From NCBI GenBank assembly GCA_001692895.1, contig KV748215.1, forward strand, positions 124,001 to 188,000: a stretch of DNA of 64,000 nt. The letters are read 5' to 3'. Position numbers and translations under genes: made by a program. The notes below the pieces were generated by a model, which was not told the origin of the DNA, did not search any database, and saw only the letters and a list, made by a program, of their open reading frames with translations. The stretch comes from Cenococcum geophilum 1.58 (lineage: Eukaryota; Ascomycota; Dothideomycetes; Gloniales; Gloniaceae). Of this stretch, positions 1-14,900 are shown one piece after another. How positions within the stretch are numbered: position 1 is the stretch's first letter; each line of letters begins with the position of its first letter.

Positions 1-3000
1 TACTGCTACGAATCTTAGATCTCTGTCTAATATAATCTTACTTAGTGCTCTGTGTTTTATAAACACTTCTTTAATATAGATTCTAGCGACATCTTCTACT
101 AATATCTCTTCTATACACGCTATAAACTTAAAGTATCCCTACTTTATAAGCTTATCTACTATTACTAAGATCGCGTTATAATCCTATCCGGTAATAGGGT
201 CTCTTAATCTTAGTAACTTAATAATAAAGTCCTATAATATAACCTCCTATAGTCTCTCTGGTATTTTAATAGGTTATAGCCCTCCATATAGCTTATGCCT
301 TATTAGTTTATTTCTTTAGTAATCTAAACATTTCTTTATAACTCTTTATACTAGTTCCTAAATTTCATTAATAATATACTCCTCTTAGAGTCTTAACACT
401 AAGCCCTTGGCTCTATTATGTCCTTAAGTCATTCCCTTATGGAAATCTTCTATAAAATGCTCTGCTATGCTTCTTAAAATATACTTCACTTCTCGATTTT
501 CGTATATATCCGTCTATAAATCTTTTAACTATACTTTTAGAATTCTTTATGCCTAAAAGCTCTCTAGTGTTTTATAGACTCTTTCTAGTTTCTTAATTTC
601 CTAAGTTGCTGCGATTTTTGGATAATTGTACCTAATTAACCTATCTATGTCTTTTTGCAGTAAAGCCCCTAATGGCTTTTCGTTACTTTATAGTTTAGCC
701 TTTTAACTTAAAGCATCTGCTCGTGTATTATCTATACCCTTAGTATACTAAATTTCGAAATAGTATTCTGTAAGTATCTCTACCCATCTAACCTATCTTT
801 AGTTAAGTTCCTTCGTTGTTAAGAATCCTATTAGGTTCTTATAATCTGTCTTAACTATAAATAGTTTCTCTATACCTTACAAGAATACTCTCTATTCCTT
901 TAGTGCTATAACTATCCCTAATAACTCCTTGTTATAAATATCGTAGTTTAACTCTAGTAGTGTTATCTTTCTACTATAGTATACTACTAGGTGCTATCTA
1001 TTTTAATATTTCTGTATAAAGTATACCCCTAATATATAGTCTAATGCATCTATCTCTACAACCGTCTCTAGTCCTAGTTAATAGATCTTAAGAACTAGCT
1101 CCTAGGTAAACAACTCTTTAACTTTTTTAAAAAGTTCTTACTGCTCCTCTCCTCATGCCTATAGTTCTTCTTTCTTCGTTAATTGCGTACATGGCTTAAT
1201 ATCCTTTAACTACTACGCTATAAACCTTCTATAGTAATTATAAAACCCTAGAAATAATCTTAACTGCGTTATATTTTCTAGTTCTTGCCAATTTACTATA
1301 GCCTCAATCTTCTTTAGATCTATACTAAGTTGGCCTAGTTTAATAATAAATCTAACAAAATCTATCTTCCTAGTAAAGAACTCGTATTTCTTAATTACTA
1401 CTAGCATCTATTCCTCTTATAGTCTCTTTAAAACCTATTTAACATATTCTCTATATTCCCCCTCACTTATTAAGTAGATAATAATATTATTAAGGTATAC
1501 CATAACAAATTTATCTAAGTGTTCTTCTAATATATTGTTAATACGCTTCTAGAACGTCACTAGTGTGTTTATAAGCCTAAATTGTATAACTAATGGTTTA
1601 TATAGTCCTTCCTTTAATCTAAAGGCTGCCTTTTATTTGTTGCCTTCCTTAATTCTAATCTAATGGTATACCTATCTTAGATCTATCTTTATAAAGATTT
1701 ACACGTTGCCTATCCTATCTTAGATCTTGCTAATTAAGGGTAAAGGATACCTATCCTTTCTGGTAATACTGTTTAACTATCTATAGTTAATACACAGCCT
1801 TAGTTTGCCATTTTTTTTGGTACGAATAGTACTAGATATCCTGCTAATAACTGCGATGGTCTAATATATCCCTTCCTTAGGTTTTCCTAGATAAACTCTT
1901 TTAGTGCTCTACCTTCTTCTTTAGTAAGCTTATAGATTGGAAAGAACCTTAGGCTTATTCCTAGTTCTAATTCTATTTTATAGTCCTATACTGCATACTC
2001 TAACAGCTTTTTACTTTTTAGTAACTATAGTTTCTTACCATACTTATAGTATCTTTTTAGTATATAACTTAAGCCTCGCTTAGTCTCTTTATATATTACT
2101 CCAATTTAGTACTATACTAACTTAGCTTATTATTACATCTTATAGTGTTAAGTATCTCTAATATTAACCTAACCTATAATCTAATTAATCTTTAGATTAT
2201 ATTTCTATAACTAAGGCATTCCTAGTACTACCTTATTATTCCCTAATGGTAATATATTAAAAGATATCTCAATTTATCTTCCTTTAATAGTTAACTAAAT
2301 AGGTTCTGTTTTAAGATTAATGATGCCTCCTTTATAGGCTATTGGATCTCCTAAAATTGTAACTAATAGGTAAAGTTGCTTCTTTTATCTGTATAGTAAT
2401 CCCATTCTTTTAACTACTGTTAGTAAGATATAGTTCCTTATTACTCTACTATCTACTAATACTTTAAACTACTAATCTTGCTATTTAACTCGTAAATTTA
2501 GGTATTATCCTTAAATTCCTTTAAGGGTCTAAGGCTCTACTACTAGCTCCCTCTAGTCCCGTAGGCCTCTACTTTTCCCAACTATTAGCTGCTAGATCCT
2601 ATTTATACTTAATCCCACTTAAGCCAATACTTAGTTCGCTTTTTATCTTTAATATACTATAGACACGTATTCTCTAGGCATTCCCACTACTATTATCCGT
2701 CTAGGTATTCTTCCGTAAGGAATCTTTCTAGCTAAAGTATTAAGTCTCCTAACTCCTAAACTTTTACTAGATGCCAGCTATATATATACTTGGCGTTTTA
2801 ATACCTTTATTCTTCTACTAACTAATATATTCTTATAGGATATTTTTAATGCTTATCTTTTAGTGCTCTGTGTATATTATATATATCGTCTACGCATATA
2901 ATCCACGTCAATATGTAATATACTAGGTGCTTTAGATTAACTCTTGGCTTGTCTTCGTCCTTAAGTTTAAACCTTTCTTATGTTAATCTAAACGTCGCGA

Positions 3001-3897
3001 CTTTATTCGCAGGTACTAAGATACATCTCTTACTTTTTTAGTCCTCTAAACGCTCCTTTAGATCCTTTAATATTATAATTAAGGCTCCCTTAATATAACT
3101 TATTACTTTTTCTATAATTAGGTGGTCTTAAATAACTTTCTCATCTAACTATATATAGAAATCTTTTTACTTATTATTGTGCCTTTACCTATACCACTTT
3201 TGGTACAGCTATTAAAGTATATATAGTTCGTTTATAAGGAAGTATCTTCTTATTACTACGTCGTAATAGCCTTTAGTATATCGTTCCTCGAACCTAGTTA
3301 GAATCCCTAGATCCTCTTCTTATTCTAGTTTAGTAAGCCACTTAGCTCTAGGTATGCCTACTCTAGGCCTATTAATAATTCTTTATACTAGTGCTCTATC
3401 CCTTATACGTCCTAATATACTAGATCTCTTATCTAGTTTCTGTTCTTACTATAAGGTAATTCTCGCTCTAAATTCCTTTATAGTTTCTTTTTTTTTACGT
3501 CTTGCGAGTGGATCCTTAAAGTCTTCTTGCTTTTTAATCTTAGTATTAACTTTTTAATCTTTAGGCCGAATACTGTGTTCCCCTAGTAAGTCTTTTAGGT
3601 CTATATATCTATCTCCCAGTCTAGTTGCTATTTATATTACAGATTCTCTAATCTATTTAATGGTCCTTATTTATGTCTTAAAATCTTAGTCCTATAGGAT
3701 TCTTAATCCTAAGCTCGCTTCTAACTTAAGCTTTGCTCCCGCCTTAGTCTAACTAGGCTTACTTAGTATTCTTATCTCGTCTTAAAAGTCTTAAATCTTA
3801 CTTATCTCGTCTTAAGAGTCTTATGCCTGTGGGAAACTCTGTCCCAAGCTTATTTATATGTCTTTAAACTAAGCTACTACCCTACTCTATCGGTTGC
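1..3897 (-). mobile_element. Ty3/Gypsy element A, 3' part (pol), RIP-degraded, runs off the left edge
   Basis: Minus-strand reading gives decayed pol in the order protease, reverse transcriptase, RNase H, integrase; the left edge of the window falls inside integrase. The RT thumb is clearest near 1213-1407, with an LRLFLGFYNYYRRFI-type motif. The RT active site near 1480-1500 reads YLNNI where the family has YLDDI, a G-to-A change as RIP would cause. The protease near 2440-2465 reads DSR instead of DSG. The sequence matches element C (47665-55680) along its length in opposite orientation, so they are one family. Many TAA/TAG stops make it dead. It is the continuation of 9871-11952, split by element B. 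Confidence 0.85.
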
Positions 3898-4270
3898 TGT
3901 TATCACGGAGTAAGCACAAGCGGTGATAATATATAGCGAAGTAGGTATTATTAAGCTATATACATAAACTGCGTAATAAAGTTAAGACGTTGCGTAAGAA
4001 AAGAAGGTAGGAAAACAGGAAGAAAGGGCATATATTATTGACTTGGTTACTTAGTTAACACGTATATAGGCAGAATAGGGTTTAGGTTATGGTCCTAGCA
4101 GAACTTAGCAGAATTTAGTAGAACTTAGCAGAATATGGTAGAATGCCATAGATTACCGTTAGATTGCCATTAGATTGCCATTAGATTGCTATTTCACGGT
4201 TAGTCTCTAATTGCTAAGTTAGTAGAAACAGGTAGACGTGTGCAAGGTGTTACGGGGGTATCCTATGATA
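3898..4270 (-). repeat. Element B 3' LTR
   Basis: Direct copy of 9498-9870. On the plus strand it starts TGTTATCACGG and ends CCTATGATA, where the other copy keeps ...ATAACA. It contains short near-repeats of the type cagaactta/cagaattta around 4095-4145. Confidence 0.9.
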
Positions 4271-7200
4271 GTACCCCCCCTTTAAACTCGAGCTTTTGCG
4301 AGATAGGGCTATAGTAGTTCTAGGTAGAGTTTATAAAAGTCTTCTGCGGCTTATATAAGTCCTATAGAGTTAACGGGTTCCTATAAGGACTTAGTAAAGC
4401 CTCTCCATTTCGTAAGATATATATATTAGCGTTTCCGTTTATTATACTTAATATTATTAATTCTTTTAATAAAGTACTCGTTCTCACCATCTACTTTAAC
4501 TAGTAGGGGAGGGTTTTATATCTATCTAGGCAGGGCGTCTAATATAGGGGCAGTAGGGTAAAGGACTGACGTATAGAATACAGGGTGGATTTTAACTATA
4601 TTAGGGAGCTTCAGTCGGTAGGCATAAGAAGAGATAACCTTTTTAACCTTATAAGGGCCAGCGTTCTTTTAATTAAGTTTCTTAGTAGGTCGTTTCGTAT
4701 TCAGATTTCTTGTGTCTAGCTAGATAAAATCGCTAACTTAGTAGGCCGGTGCTAGGGTTTGTTTCTTATTCGCTACGGCTTTATAGATAGATTAAGCCCA
4801 TATTATCTCATTAGTAAGGAACTATTATAGTTCCTCCATCTTCTCTACAAATTAATTTACTTTTATAACTTATAAGGCGTAATAAGCAGGGTAAGGAATA
4901 TTACTAAAGGGTTTAAAACCTATTTGTAGGTACTAGCCGTAATTAGCTAGGAATAGGGAGACTTTTATGGTTTCCAAGACGGAATTATTTATAGTAAACT
5001 TAGCGAATGTAAGCTAGTTAATCCAGTTATCCTACAAATACGACGTGTATATCTGAATATACTATTCCATTATAGCATTTACGCGTTCCGTTTGGCCATC
5101 TATTTCTAGGTAATACGTAGTAGATAATAGTGCTTTAATACGGAGTTAAGTAGTTAGTTTTTTCCAGAATGCTAAAACAAACTGGCTGCCTCTATCGGAG
5201 ATAATTGTTTTAGGAAGTCTGTGGAGTTTCCATATATAATCTAGGAATAGTTAGGTAATGGCAGGTATTAATATATTAGGGCAGGCGATTAAGTGTCTTA
5301 TTTTAGATAGTTGGTCTATAACTACTATAATGTTCGTACAGCCTCTACTATTAGGAAGGTCAATAATAAAGTTAATTAAGATATCCTTCTATCTTTAGTC
5401 CGGAATAGGTAGTGGCTTTAAAAGACCGTTATACGTCTCATGCGAGGCTTTAGCTCGTCGGTAGGTATAGCAGCTAGAGACGTACCTTTGTATTATATTA
5501 TATATATTCAGCCAATAATACTCCCGTTAAAGTAGTTCTAGGGTCTTTCCTTGGCCTAGGTAGCCGGCGACAAGTAGGTTATATACGTGTTTAAGGAGTT
5601 TAAGCTTAAGCTTATTGTAATTAGGGATAACTAGACGGTTCTGGTAATACAAGCGGTTTCTATAGGCTTTATATTTACTTAAAGAAATCTTTTTAAAGCG
5701 TCTAATACCATCTTATATTAGTTTAAGCGTCTCTTAAATAAACTCGTCATTTGGGTATTTGTCAACTATAATCTGTTTAATTAATCAATTAGTCATTTTA
5801 AGGACGTGTACTGTAAGATCTTTAGTAGGAGGGTCGAATAGTTTAGGGCGAAGTAGGGTCTAATTTCGGTAAGAGCGCGCTTTTTCTAAGGCTGGCGCGT
5901 CTTACAAGCGTCGGGTTAGGGTATTAGGCTTCTGACCTTAGACGCCTAGGTAGTATGTAATTAAGAATTGGAAACGAAATAGATATTCTAACTAGCGGGC
6001 CTAATAATGACTTAGCTGTTTCGTGGTTATAAAGTACTATAGGTTCTTATAGTCGCTAAGGACCTTAATTGGAAATCCAGCGCCTTCTAGTTTAGGTCGC
6101 CATTGTTTGAAATACCTAATAATAGCTAATAATTCCTTATTATAGATCTCGTAGTTATATTTGGCTGGGCTTAGTTATTTTAAGAAGTATGCTACGGGGT
6201 GTAATACTCTATCCTTATTATATTAAGATAGGATGCCTTTAGTGACGTAGTTAAATAAGTTAGCTTCTATAATACTTATTTAGTTTAGGTTAAAGTATTA
6301 AAGCACGGGCGTAGTAGTAAACATAACCTTTAGATAGGCAAAGGCCTTCTTATATTCCTTATTAAAGACAAAGACTTTATCCTTTTAGGTTAAAGCTATA
6401 AGGGGTAAAACTAGGGCGGAGAAGTTATTAATAAACCGTTAGTAGAAATTAGCAAATCCTATAAAGGCTCTTACGTCCTTAACGTTTTTAGGTTCTTGCT
6501 AGTTTATAATTACTTCAACTTTCTTCGGGTCCATTTATATACCGTTTATAGAAATAAGGAGTCTAAGGTATAGAACTTCCGTTTTATAAAACTCGTATTT
6601 ATCTATATCCAATTATAAACCAGCTCCGTGTAGGGCTTATAAAATAAGGTTAACGTGTTTCCAATATTTAGTTAGGTTATTACTATATATTAAGATATCG
6701 TCAATATAAGCAGTATAGAAAATATCCAGGTAGGGGCGTAGGGTGTTGTTTATATAATATTAAAACGAGCTTGGAGCGTTTGCGAGGCCAAAGGGTATTA
6801 CTAAGTACTTAAATAGTCTATATTGGGTATAAAATATAGTAAGCCATTTGTCCCCTTTTATAATATAGAGACGGTTAAATGCAAAGATAATATTAAGCTT
6901 CGTGTAGTAACGAGCCTTACTTAGTCAGTTCAGCGTCTCTTGTATCAGCAGGATTGGATATTAGTTCTTAATAATAACGGCGTTAAGAGCTTAGTAGTCT
7001 ACATAGAAGCGCAGACCGCCGCTAGGTTTCTTAATAAAGATTACTAATACGGCTATAGGCGACAAGCTTACTCTAATAAATCCTTTACTTAGGTTTTCGT
7101 CTAAATACTTTTATAGCACTTAGAGTTCATTTTAGAACATCCTATATAAGGGTCTAAATCTAGGCTGCTTTCCTTCTTTAAGTATAATCTTATAGTTATA

Positions 7201-9497
7201 TAATTAGTATTCTAGTAGCTTATTAGCTTCCTTTTATAAGAATGTATCTAGGCGATAATAATACTCTATTGGTACCTTTATAGCAGGGTTAGTATACTTC
7301 TTTAGTGCTAAGGCCTTTTTAATATCGGCTATTATAATAGCAAAGATTATATATTCGGGTTTCTTAGCAAGTTGCGCTAGCGGGGTAGCTCTAATTATGC
7401 GGATATCTAGGGTGCTAAGCTTACTTAGATTATCCATAGTTTCTTATTTAGGTTTAGGTTTGGTATTAGGTATAAAGTTAGTATTAGATTTAGGTTCGGG
7501 TTCTTTAAAAATCCTTTTTATAGTAAAATACTAGTCCTTTTAGTATTTTCGTGTATAGAGCTTAAGCTTTTGCTTAGCTCGGGGCGGTATAGTACTTAGG
7601 GCCAATTTATAGAGTTCAGTAGAATTCCTAGATCCTTAATAGATGTCGGTAGAAATCTTACGCTAGTAAAATTTGGTGGAATTCCTAGGTTAATAAAATC
7701 TGGTAGATTCCTTGGGCATAGGGTAGATATTAGTAGAAATCTTAGGCTAGTAGATCTTAGCGGATTTCCTAGATTTTAGTTCGGGGTTAAGGTAGTGCGT
7801 TATATAATACTTTTACTTATAACAGGAGGCGGTAAATAGAAGCTTAAGGTTATTCTAATTAATGGTTACCTTATATAGCTTTATCTAGGGTTGTTTAAGA
7901 ATTATTAGGTAACCTAGGGTAGTAATAAAAAGCTTAATTAGTTCTTTATAGTTTAGGTATTGGAGTCTTAGGGCTACCACGTGGGTAATACGGCCTAAGA
8001 CGGTGCGTTTACTATTAAATCTAAATACGTTAATATGCCAGTTAAGGGGGGTTAAGGTAAAACCATTATCTTACGTAAAGATCCTGTTAATAAATCCTAT
8101 GCCGCTAGCTCCTATATCAATTAGGATTTAAGCGTTAGCCTTTTAACTATTCTGCTAAAGGCGGCAGTTAATAGTTATGCTATGGTCCCAAGAGTCGGAG
8201 TTTGTAACGTTAAATGCGTTTAATAAGATCCTGTGGTAGAGCTGTCCTAGAGAGCAACTTAGCTCCGGGACCTTCCTTTTAGAGGTAATTAGGGCGGGGT
8301 TCTTATAGGACGTTGGTTAGAGCTTCGTCCTTATAAGTGGTGCTTACTAGATATAGGGCTGGAACTAGATAAAGATTAGGGACGGTAACTGGAAGATTAA
8401 TGTGGTAAACGGCTGCTAGTACTAGCCGTTCGTAAATCGTTTCGGGGCATAAGGATGAAGTAGTGGTTTAAGAGGTGGAAGCCGCTTCTATATTTAAAGC
8501 AGAGGCCTAGCTTAATGCGTTATTCTTATTTAGAGGACCCTAATAGGGCGTATCCTAGGGTCCCAGTGTTAATATCTATGGCGTTAGGGTGCTTAGGTTA
8601 AGATAATAACTTAGTAGGCGTTTATGGGGTTGTTATATTATACTAATAAACGGGCTTCAGTATAAGGCGTAGTATATCGTTGTACTATTTATTAATAACG
8701 TTTACGCAGACGTTAAGAGTTTCTAGAAGGTCTACGCCTATTAGGGAGGTTTTTAGTTTAGGGCTTAGGAATTTAATAAGGCTATTAATTAGTGCGGAGT
8801 TATTCCAGCCTATTTCCTTTATATAGCGGTTAAATTTGGAGAAGTATACTAAAAAACTTTTCTTTTCTTAAGTTATTTGGTTTATCTTTCTTTAAGCGGT
8901 AGCTTAGCGGTTTGGGTTACCGTATATAGCTTTAAGAAGTATAACTAGGCTTTATACTAAGTTTGGTTAAAAAGGTTTAATAAGGTTAGCTGTGTCTCCT
9001 CCTAGTTAACTTAGAGCGTAATAAAGTCGGTTAGCTTCGGTTAGGTAGCGGTTAGTATTACTAGTTAGCTTATTCTTAAGCCGGCTTAAGAATAACTAAA
9101 GCTCTTATTATTTACTAGTAAATACTAGGGGGTCTGGTAGTTTCTTGGATTATTTTAGTGCGGTAGTCGGCTCTATAGGGTAAGTAACTACTACTAATTT
9201 AGGGCTTACGTTCCGCGTGTTCATCTCTAGAAATAGCGTTTGGTCTTAGGGCCTTAATATAGGCATCTTAAGGATGCGGACTTCTTCTTAAAGTACTTTA
9301 ATTAATTATTATTATCGTACTTCTTATTCGGCTTACTATTAAGTTTAAGTAGCTTAGTGCTGTGCAAGGGCGTTTATAAAGGACTTCTATATACCTACTA
9401 ATTGTTCTTAGAGTGCGGCTATAATAGCGTTGGCCGTTATAGGGGCTTTAGGGTTATTTTACATTTTTAGAGGGTAGTATAAGTTTTTAACGCAACA

Positions 9498-9870
9498 TAG
9501 TATTATGGAGTAAGTATAAGCGGTAATAATATATAGCAAAGTAGGTATTATTAAGCTATATATATAAACTGCGTAATAAAGTCAAAACGTTATGTAAGGA
9601 AAGAAGGTAGAAAAACGGGAAGAAAGGGTATATATTATTAACTTAGTTGCTTAGTTAATACGTATATAGGCAGAATAGGGTTTAGGTTGTAGTCCTAGCA
9701 GAACTTAGCAGAATTTGGTGGAACTTAGCAGAATATAGCAGAATGCCGTAGATTACCATTAGATTGCCATTAGATTACCGTTAGATTACCATTTTACGGT
9801 TAATCTCTAATTGCTAAGTCGGTGGAAACAGATAGACGTATGCAAGGTGTTACGGGGGTATCCTATAACA
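9498..9870 (-). repeat. Element B 5' LTR
   Basis: Direct copy of 3898-4270 and the same length (373 bp), differing mainly by C/T and G/A transitions. It ends CCTATAACA next to the 5-bp flank gctgt. Confidence 0.9.
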
Positions 9871-11952
9871 GCTGTCCATTATAGGTCCTTAGGTCTGCCT
9901 TATCTTATCTTAAGAATCTTAGTTATCTCTTATCTCGTTTTAAGAATCTTAAGCCTTTAGCTTCTTGCCTTTATTAAGTGCCGAAGTAGTTCACTGTCCT
10001 ATTTCTCTTATATCTTATAAAGCGATAGACATCGTGTCTAGTAGGGTCTTAATCCCTACTAATATTCCCTATTCTATAGTAGAATTATCCTCTACCTCTA
10101 TTATAACATCTCTAAGGTCTATATACTCCTAGTAAGCTGCCTTTATCGCCTTATCGTTACGGAATATTTCGCCTACGTTGAATTTATTGTCCTTAATGTC
10201 CGATTTACAAACTAGTTCGTTAGTTCCTCTATATACTATAAATTTTGGCTCCTATAGCTAATAGCTTGCGCCGTACTTAGCGTCTTTATAAATTTGGTAT
10301 GCGTTATTATAACAAAACGCAAAACTTTTAATTAAATATTCTTTTGTTCCTTGTAGTATACTATTATCCCTCTATATATATATGTCTTCCGCTACTAGTC
10401 TAGTTCCCTTTATTATATAGTAACCCTAACTATCTTTATAATCCCTTATAAAATAACCTTATTTCTTACAATTTATATAAGCTCTATTTTTAAACTATTA
10501 ACTTTGCTATAGAGTCCGCCTAAACGTCTTCTGCTACTAAGATCCCTAGTTTAGCCTCTGCTCCTTAGTCCTGTAATTACTAAATCCTTAACCTTTAGGT
10601 TTCTATAGTTTCTTACTCTATCTCTTATAGGCTTCTTTAGTACCACTTAGGTCTATTAGCTCTACGCTATACCATAGTTTCTAACTTAGCTTTGGTTATT
10701 GCGTACTCTATACCTTATACAACTATAGAACTCTATCCTAACCTTTCTTAGTCTATTCCCTTTAGTAGATCCAATTATTAATCTTAATCGCTTAATCTAT
10801 TAGTTCCCTTAGGGTATCCGCATCTTCTATTAGGATAATCGCGTCCTAAACTTTAGCCTTAAGTCCTTATTTATACTGTGCTATAAGCGCCCTATTATTC
10901 CACTCTACTTATATTGCTAACATCTGGAACTATATTATATACTTAATTGCTAAGGTTTATTACGTAATGTCCTGGAGTTTTCTTTCCGCCGTAGCTACTA
11001 CCTCTAGGTCTTTAAATATTTATATAAGTTGTTCCGCGAACCCTTCCTAGCTTAAGAATATAAATCGCACCTCCTAATTGGTGGTCGTTATTCCATTTAT
11101 CTATATTTTTATAAGGTAAGGCTTAAACTACTTAAGTGCTCTTCCTGATAGGAATAGTCCTGCGTAGGCTATTCGATCCATAAATGTGGGTAGCTTTACC
11201 CCTTCTTGCATAACTTTAAAGTGCATTTATATAAGGAATCCTTTAAGCTTTAATCTTTCTCCTAAGAATCTTTTAATTAATGGTAACTTAACCTTTACTG
11301 CTCTAATCCCATTAACCCTTTCTTCTAGTGCTATATTATTAGCTATTAACTAGTTAATTACCTCTTATAATTGTCCGACCGTTATAGGTTGCTATAAGTC
11401 AGTGTCTGCTATACTGGTGTCGTTTCCTAATCTTAAAGTAGTTGCCGCTGTTAATAGCGTTATGGTGGCTGCTTTTGGTGGCATATTATTTAACTTTCTG
11501 TACTTAATACTATAACTAGGTAGTAATTATGTAACGGAACCTTATAGCAAGAACTATAATAGGCTTATTAATAGGCTAGGTGTATAGGTAAAGTAAGTTA
11601 AAGTTAACAAAGTAATAATAACTGGTAGAGTGGTTGCCTAATAGATTAACTCTAATTGTATTCTAAGAATTACTATAAGGAAGGAACTATCTAGGTAGGG
11701 ACTGTAGTCCTTTAAATACACAACCGTACTCCTAAGAAATCCTTTTTATACGTGATGTACGTCTTATATATAAGGTACGTAAGTTCCTCCCGTTCCTCTT
11801 ATTTAACACGTAGCACATTATATGACCTTAGTTACCATTCCTCGTTATATAGTTCTACCGGTTCCATCCTAGACCGTGCCTAAATTAACCAACTAGCTTC
11901 TTCCGACTCTTCTCCTAGTAGTCGTAACATTGTACTTAAAGCGTCCGTAACA
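9871..11952 (-). mobile_element. Ty3/Gypsy element A, 5' part (5' LTR and gag)
   Basis: Reading leftward from 11529, the minus strand starts gag with ATG at about 11488 (Met-Pro-Pro-Lys-Ala-Ala). This matches the gag start of element C at 48126. The gag frame is soon broken by TAG/TAA stops. Gag continues to 9871, where element B interrupts it; pol resumes at 3897. A TAATTACTAC segment directly after the LTR is in the primer-binding-site position and is shared with element C. Confidence 0.85.
11530..11952 (-). repeat. Element A 5' LTR
   Basis: 423 bp, TGTAACGG...CCGTAACA on the plus strand, so the minus strand has TG...CA ends. It is the reverse complement of the element C LTRs (47665-48085 and 55260-55680) with scattered transitions. 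The right flank is agggt; the partner LTR lies outside the window. Confidence 0.88.
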
Positions 11953-14900
11953 AGGGTACGCCAACTTTATAATGTCTGCTTGGTTTATAACCTAGTCTAT
12001 AACTATATCCTATAGCTTTATAATCGTGTTGCTTTGTAGCTATATCGCCGGGACCTCTGCCCTACCGCGAAATTCTATAGTTTTAGGGAAAGAGTCTTCT
12101 TTCTTCCTAAGCAAATTTTGCAATATTGGGATTATTTCCCCTATACTGTTCTGGATCCTCCCTATCTTATAATCCAGACGTCTTAATAACCCATTAGTAG
12201 GATTTATCTTTCCTAGGTGGTACGTAATCTTAAAATTATACTGCGATAGTGCCTTTACCTACCTAGCTTATTGACCGCTTAATACCTTTATAGTTATAAA
12301 GTATTCTAGGTTATTATGGTCTATAAGGACTTTAATTAGGTAATTGCTTCTTATATAATAATATCGCCAGTGCTTTATTGCTGTAACTATTGCGAGTAAC
12401 TCCTAGTTATATGTTATATAACGCTATTTTACGGGGGTTATTTTTCTTGACTAAAACGCCATAGGATGCTATTTTCCGTCTTTTAATTAAGATATAATTG
12501 CCCCTAGGGTAAAGCTAGATATATCCGTTTTAAGGTGTATATATAGCTCCTAGTAGAAGTATATTAGGATAGGCGCCGACGTAAATAAATCCTTTAACCG
12601 GTTTATAGCCTGCTTAGTAGCTTCCCTAAATATAAAGGGTCCTAACTTCCTGCTATTCTTAGATTCTTTTAGTAGATTGGTAATTGGGAGTATTACTTAT
12701 AAGTAGTAAACAATAAACGTTTAGTAGAAGTTCGCCGTGCCTAAGAAAACCTATACTTCTCTAAATATTGTAGGGTAGGGCTATTCCCTAATAGCGTCCA
12801 CCCGACTTTTCTTTATTAATACTCCATTAACGCTAATAATAAAGCCCAAAAAATTAATGCTAGTAGTATAGAACGTGCACTTTTTTAGGTTTATATAGAG
12901 CTTATATTCCCGCAATCTTTCTAGTACTATTTATACGTAATGCGTATATGCTTCGTAGTTATTAGAGTAGACTATAATGTTATTAAGGTAGACTATATAT
13001 ATCGTGTTTAACAGGCCTAATAATACCTTATTAATATAGGCCTGAAATATCGCTGGTGCGTTAGTGAGCCCAAATAGCATCACTAGGTACTTAAAGTGGC
13101 CGTACTATATTTAGAACGCCGTTTTCCACTTATCGCCGGCTTTGATCTGGATTCGATAGTATATATCTTTTAGATTCAATTTTATAAATATCTTTACGCC
13201 CAACAGCCTATTGATAAGCTCCCCTATTAAGGGTAATAGGTAGCGATTCTTTATAGTAATTTTATTTAGCGCCTAATAGTTAACACAGAGGTAAAGGGTC
13301 CCGTCCTTCTTAGGTATAAATATAATCGGTGCCCCTACTAGGCTTATAAAGGGCCAAATTTATTCTCTCTAAAAATTGTCCACTATATATTAACGTAGTA
13401 CCGCTAGCTTATTTTCTAATAGGTTATACAGTAGTCTAAAAGGAGGTTATTTATCCTCTATATCTATCTTATACTTAACTAATATGGGGTCAGGTAAGGT
13501 TTATGCAGCCTCTTTACTGGAAATATCCTCTAAGTCCGTATATTCCTATAGAATCTTTAGTTCCTTAACTACATATAGCTAGATATCCGAAAATAAATAT
13601 CCCGTATCCCCATTTTTGGTGTTAAGAGTGGTATATATAGCATATGCCCACCATTCTTCTTATATATAGTTTAAGAAAGTCTCTTAATCTTTAACTATAA
13701 TGCGCGGTTAAGACTTCCGATGTTAATACGAGGCTAAAGGCCAATTAATGTCTGGATTGACTTGGCGAAGCTATAGGTATCCTAAAATAAGGTTATACCC
13801 CTTGATTTCTACGGCATAGAAGCGCATCTCCTACGTGTTCTATAGACTATCGCGGTCCTAGCTAGCTATAGAAAAAGCCTATTCCCTATAGTATGGAATC
13901 TAGTAGCCTTTAATACTTTAAATAGTGCGTACCTATAAGCCGCTAAGATCCAAATCTAATTCTTTTACTAGTAATTAAGAAATAAACCCTATACTTGCGC
14001 CGCTGTCTATAAGGCAGTCTTACATTACCTATTTATTATTAACTTAAATGGAGACAGGAATAACTATACGGTAGTTTACTCCCTTCTTCTCTTACTAGCC
14101 TAGTGTGAGGGAGTAAAGATCTACTAGGCTGTCTCTTTTCCTAATTAGGCCGACTCTTACTTCTTCTACTGGCAGAAGCGGCTTATATGGCCCTTCTTGC
14201 TATAGTTATAACAGGTGCGTGTCTCCTAGTTCCCCTTTTACGGATTAGGTCTCTACCTATTATTATTTTAGGGTTAACTAGCGTTGCTCTAGGGCTGCGA
14301 GGCCTACTTGCGTTGTTTTTCCGTAGAGCGGTTAGGTCGGAATCTGCCCCTATTATTAAAGCTAGGTCTAGTCCTATACTCTTTATTATTGGCGTCTCGT
14401 TCCTTTTACTTACCTAAATAATCTCTTTTAGTATTCTTAATCCGAGTAGCTTTAGAGATAAGCTTTTCTTAAGAGATAGAAATTTCGCCCTTCTCTTATA
14501 TGGCCTGTTAAATCTTAGGTTATAGCTTAGCAAGTAGCTAGTAAAGTTATATAGCGTTATCCTACAGATCTAAGTAAGGTATATTATCTTTTAGTTTTTC
14601 CAAGTAGTTTATAAACTGGACTACACTCTAGCCTTCTTACTGTTTGGCATTATAGTATCACTAGTTATAATCCATCCCTTAATTAGTAGGGTCTTAGACT
14701 TAATTAACTAACTAGGACTTAAGTTCGCTAAATTTAAGGGGTATAGTAAGTTTCTTCTTATAGCGTGTTTATAAACTCTTAACGGTGCTATATAGGAAGG
14801 TAGAAGTAATTAGTATCTAATTATACTTATTAGAGTAACGTTTTAGATCTAGCTGAAACTTAGTTTTATATTAATAGATAAAACGATTATAGTTCCGGAG

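Larger units (their letters stand above)
3898..9870 (-). mobile_element. Ty3/Gypsy element B with both LTRs, nested inside element A
   Basis: Two 373-bp LTRs bound a minus-strand element of about 6 kb. It interrupts element A, whose gag lies on one side and pol on the other. The flanking 5-mers are gttgc (3893-3897) and gctgt (9871-9875); they differ only by C/T, so they fit one target duplication altered by RIP. A polypurine tract (plus-strand cccccccttt, 4273-4283) abuts the 3' LTR. The RT region at 6500-7440 keeps a YIDDIL active site (6680-6710) and a recognisable thumb (about 6450-6600), but stops break every domain. The longest open stretch is 67 codons at 7234-7437, just upstream of RT. 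Confidence 0.88.

Noticed and set aside
14187-14417. 76-codon hydrophobic plus-strand ORF
   Set aside because: It is the complement of the gag zinc-knuckle region of Gypsy element D.
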